In this document: one piece after another, positions 6,183-6,660 of the stretch
How the letters are laid out: every line of letters begins with the position of its first letter
Position numbering within the stretch: the first letter of the stretch is position 1
Assembly: GCA_021792015.1 (NCBI GenBank)
Contig: JAJYVM010000221.1
Location: 1-6,660, forward strand
Origin: Bacillota bacterium
GTDB taxonomy: Bacteria; Bacillota; Sulfobacillia; RBS10-35; JAJYVM01
Direction: 5' to 3'
Length of the DNA: 6,660 bases
Notes under the pieces: model-generated
What the model was told of the DNA's origin: nothing
Databases searched by the model: none
The model's input: only the letters and a program-made list of their open reading frames with translations
Program-made: the position numbers and the translations under genes

Positions 6183-6660
6183 CTACTGGACCTCCTCCTG
6201 GGCCGGCTGCCCCAGCGGCACCATGGCGGTGATGCGCGTCCCGCAGCCCGGGGCGCTCCGGACGTCCAGGCGGCCCCCGATCGCCTCCAAACGGCGGCCG
6301 ATGTGGTCGACGCCGTGGCCGAGCGGCGCGGCGGCCGGATCGAAGCCGCGGCCGTCATCCTCGACCCAGACCTCCAACTGCTCGCCCTGCCGGCGCGCGC
6401 CGAGGACGATGTGCGTGGCCCCGCTGTGTCGCACGGCGTTGGCCAGGGCCTCGTGCGCGATGTGCCACACGTGCGTGGCCACCCGCTCCGGCACGGGGCC
6501 GAGGTCGTCGGCGACGACGGCCTGTTTGGTCACGCGCTCGGCGCCCGTCTCGGCCAGCAGCCGGCGCAGGGCCGGGGCCAGGGGCTCGCCGGCGGCGTGG
6601 GCCTGGCGCAGGTCGAAGATGTAGTGGCGGATGTCGCCGATGACCCCCTGGAGCCGGCCG
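6183..6660 (-). CDS. Sensor histidine kinase, NarL/DegS type, C-terminal part
   Basis: The minus-strand frame is open from the right edge to a TAG at 6183-6185, giving the last 158 residues; the N-terminus lies beyond the window. The fragment starts in what looks like the second helix of a HisKA_3 dimerisation domain (GDIRHYIFDLRQ, residues 8-19). The HATPase_c domain follows: N box HEALANAVRHSGAT (69-82), G1 box EDDGRGFDP (100-108), and G2 region GHGVDHIGRRLEAIGG (114-129) ending in GCGTRITAMVPL. All ATP-binding boxes look intact. In this family the kinase phosphorylates its own His and passes the phosphate to a LuxR/NarL-type response regulator. The phospho-accepting His and the sensor domain are not visible, so the signal is unknown. 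A GTG at 6533 is an internal codon, not the start. No response regulator lies downstream within the window. Confidence 0.9.
   Translation of the reverse strand, partial: GRLQGVIGDIRHYIFDLRQAHAAGEPLAPALRRLLAETGAERVTKQAVVADDLGPVPERVATHVWHIAHEALANAVRHSGATHIVLGARRQGEQLEVWVEDDGRGFDPAAAPLGHGVDHIGRRLEAIGGRLDVRSAPGCGTRITAMVPLGQPAQEEVQ

Overview
This is a very GC-rich bacterial window. All three genes that can be supported lie on the minus strand, so they read from high to low coordinates: the 3' end of a histidine kinase gene (6183 to past 6660), a complete gene for a large VPS10/sortilin-like BNR (Asp-box) propeller protein (5558 to 2427), and the 5' part of a gene for an exported NHL-repeat propeller protein (1903 to past position 1). 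Codons end overwhelmingly in G or C. This keeps several antisense and shifted frames open for hundreds of codons; those frames are shadows. The gene families, long intergenic gaps and base composition would fit a soil or aquatic lineage such as Planctomycetota, Acidobacteriota or Gemmatimonadota. Nothing here (no rRNA, tRNA or lineage marker) fixes the taxon.

Layout. Positions 1-1903 encode a signal peptide followed by nine visible NHL-type blades of 57-69 residues. The frame runs off the left edge without a stop. Several blades are nearly identical at DNA level, which points to recent tandem duplication or gene conversion. Positions 1904-2426 are a 523-nt gap holding a perfect 10-bp GC-rich hairpin just after the stop of the BNR gene, then a series of smaller inverted repeats. 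Positions 2427-5558 are the 1043-residue BNR protein, with about eleven Asp-box-like motifs, a beta-sandwich-like region and a helical C-terminus; it has no evident signal peptide. Positions 5559-6182 are a 624-nt gap with an 11-bp tandem array (seven contiguous units) and a 24-bp direct repeat whose copies are 44 bp (four units) apart. Positions 6183-6660 are the ATP-binding half of a NarL/DegS-type sensor kinase.

How they may work together. Both complete gaps exceed 500 nt and a terminator-like hairpin follows the BNR gene, so these are probably separate transcription units rather than an operon. I see no evidence of a defence system, mobile element or CRISPR array. The parts most worth a second look are the 11-bp phased array upstream of the BNR gene, the structured 2219-2412 intergenic segment, and the homogenised NHL blades.
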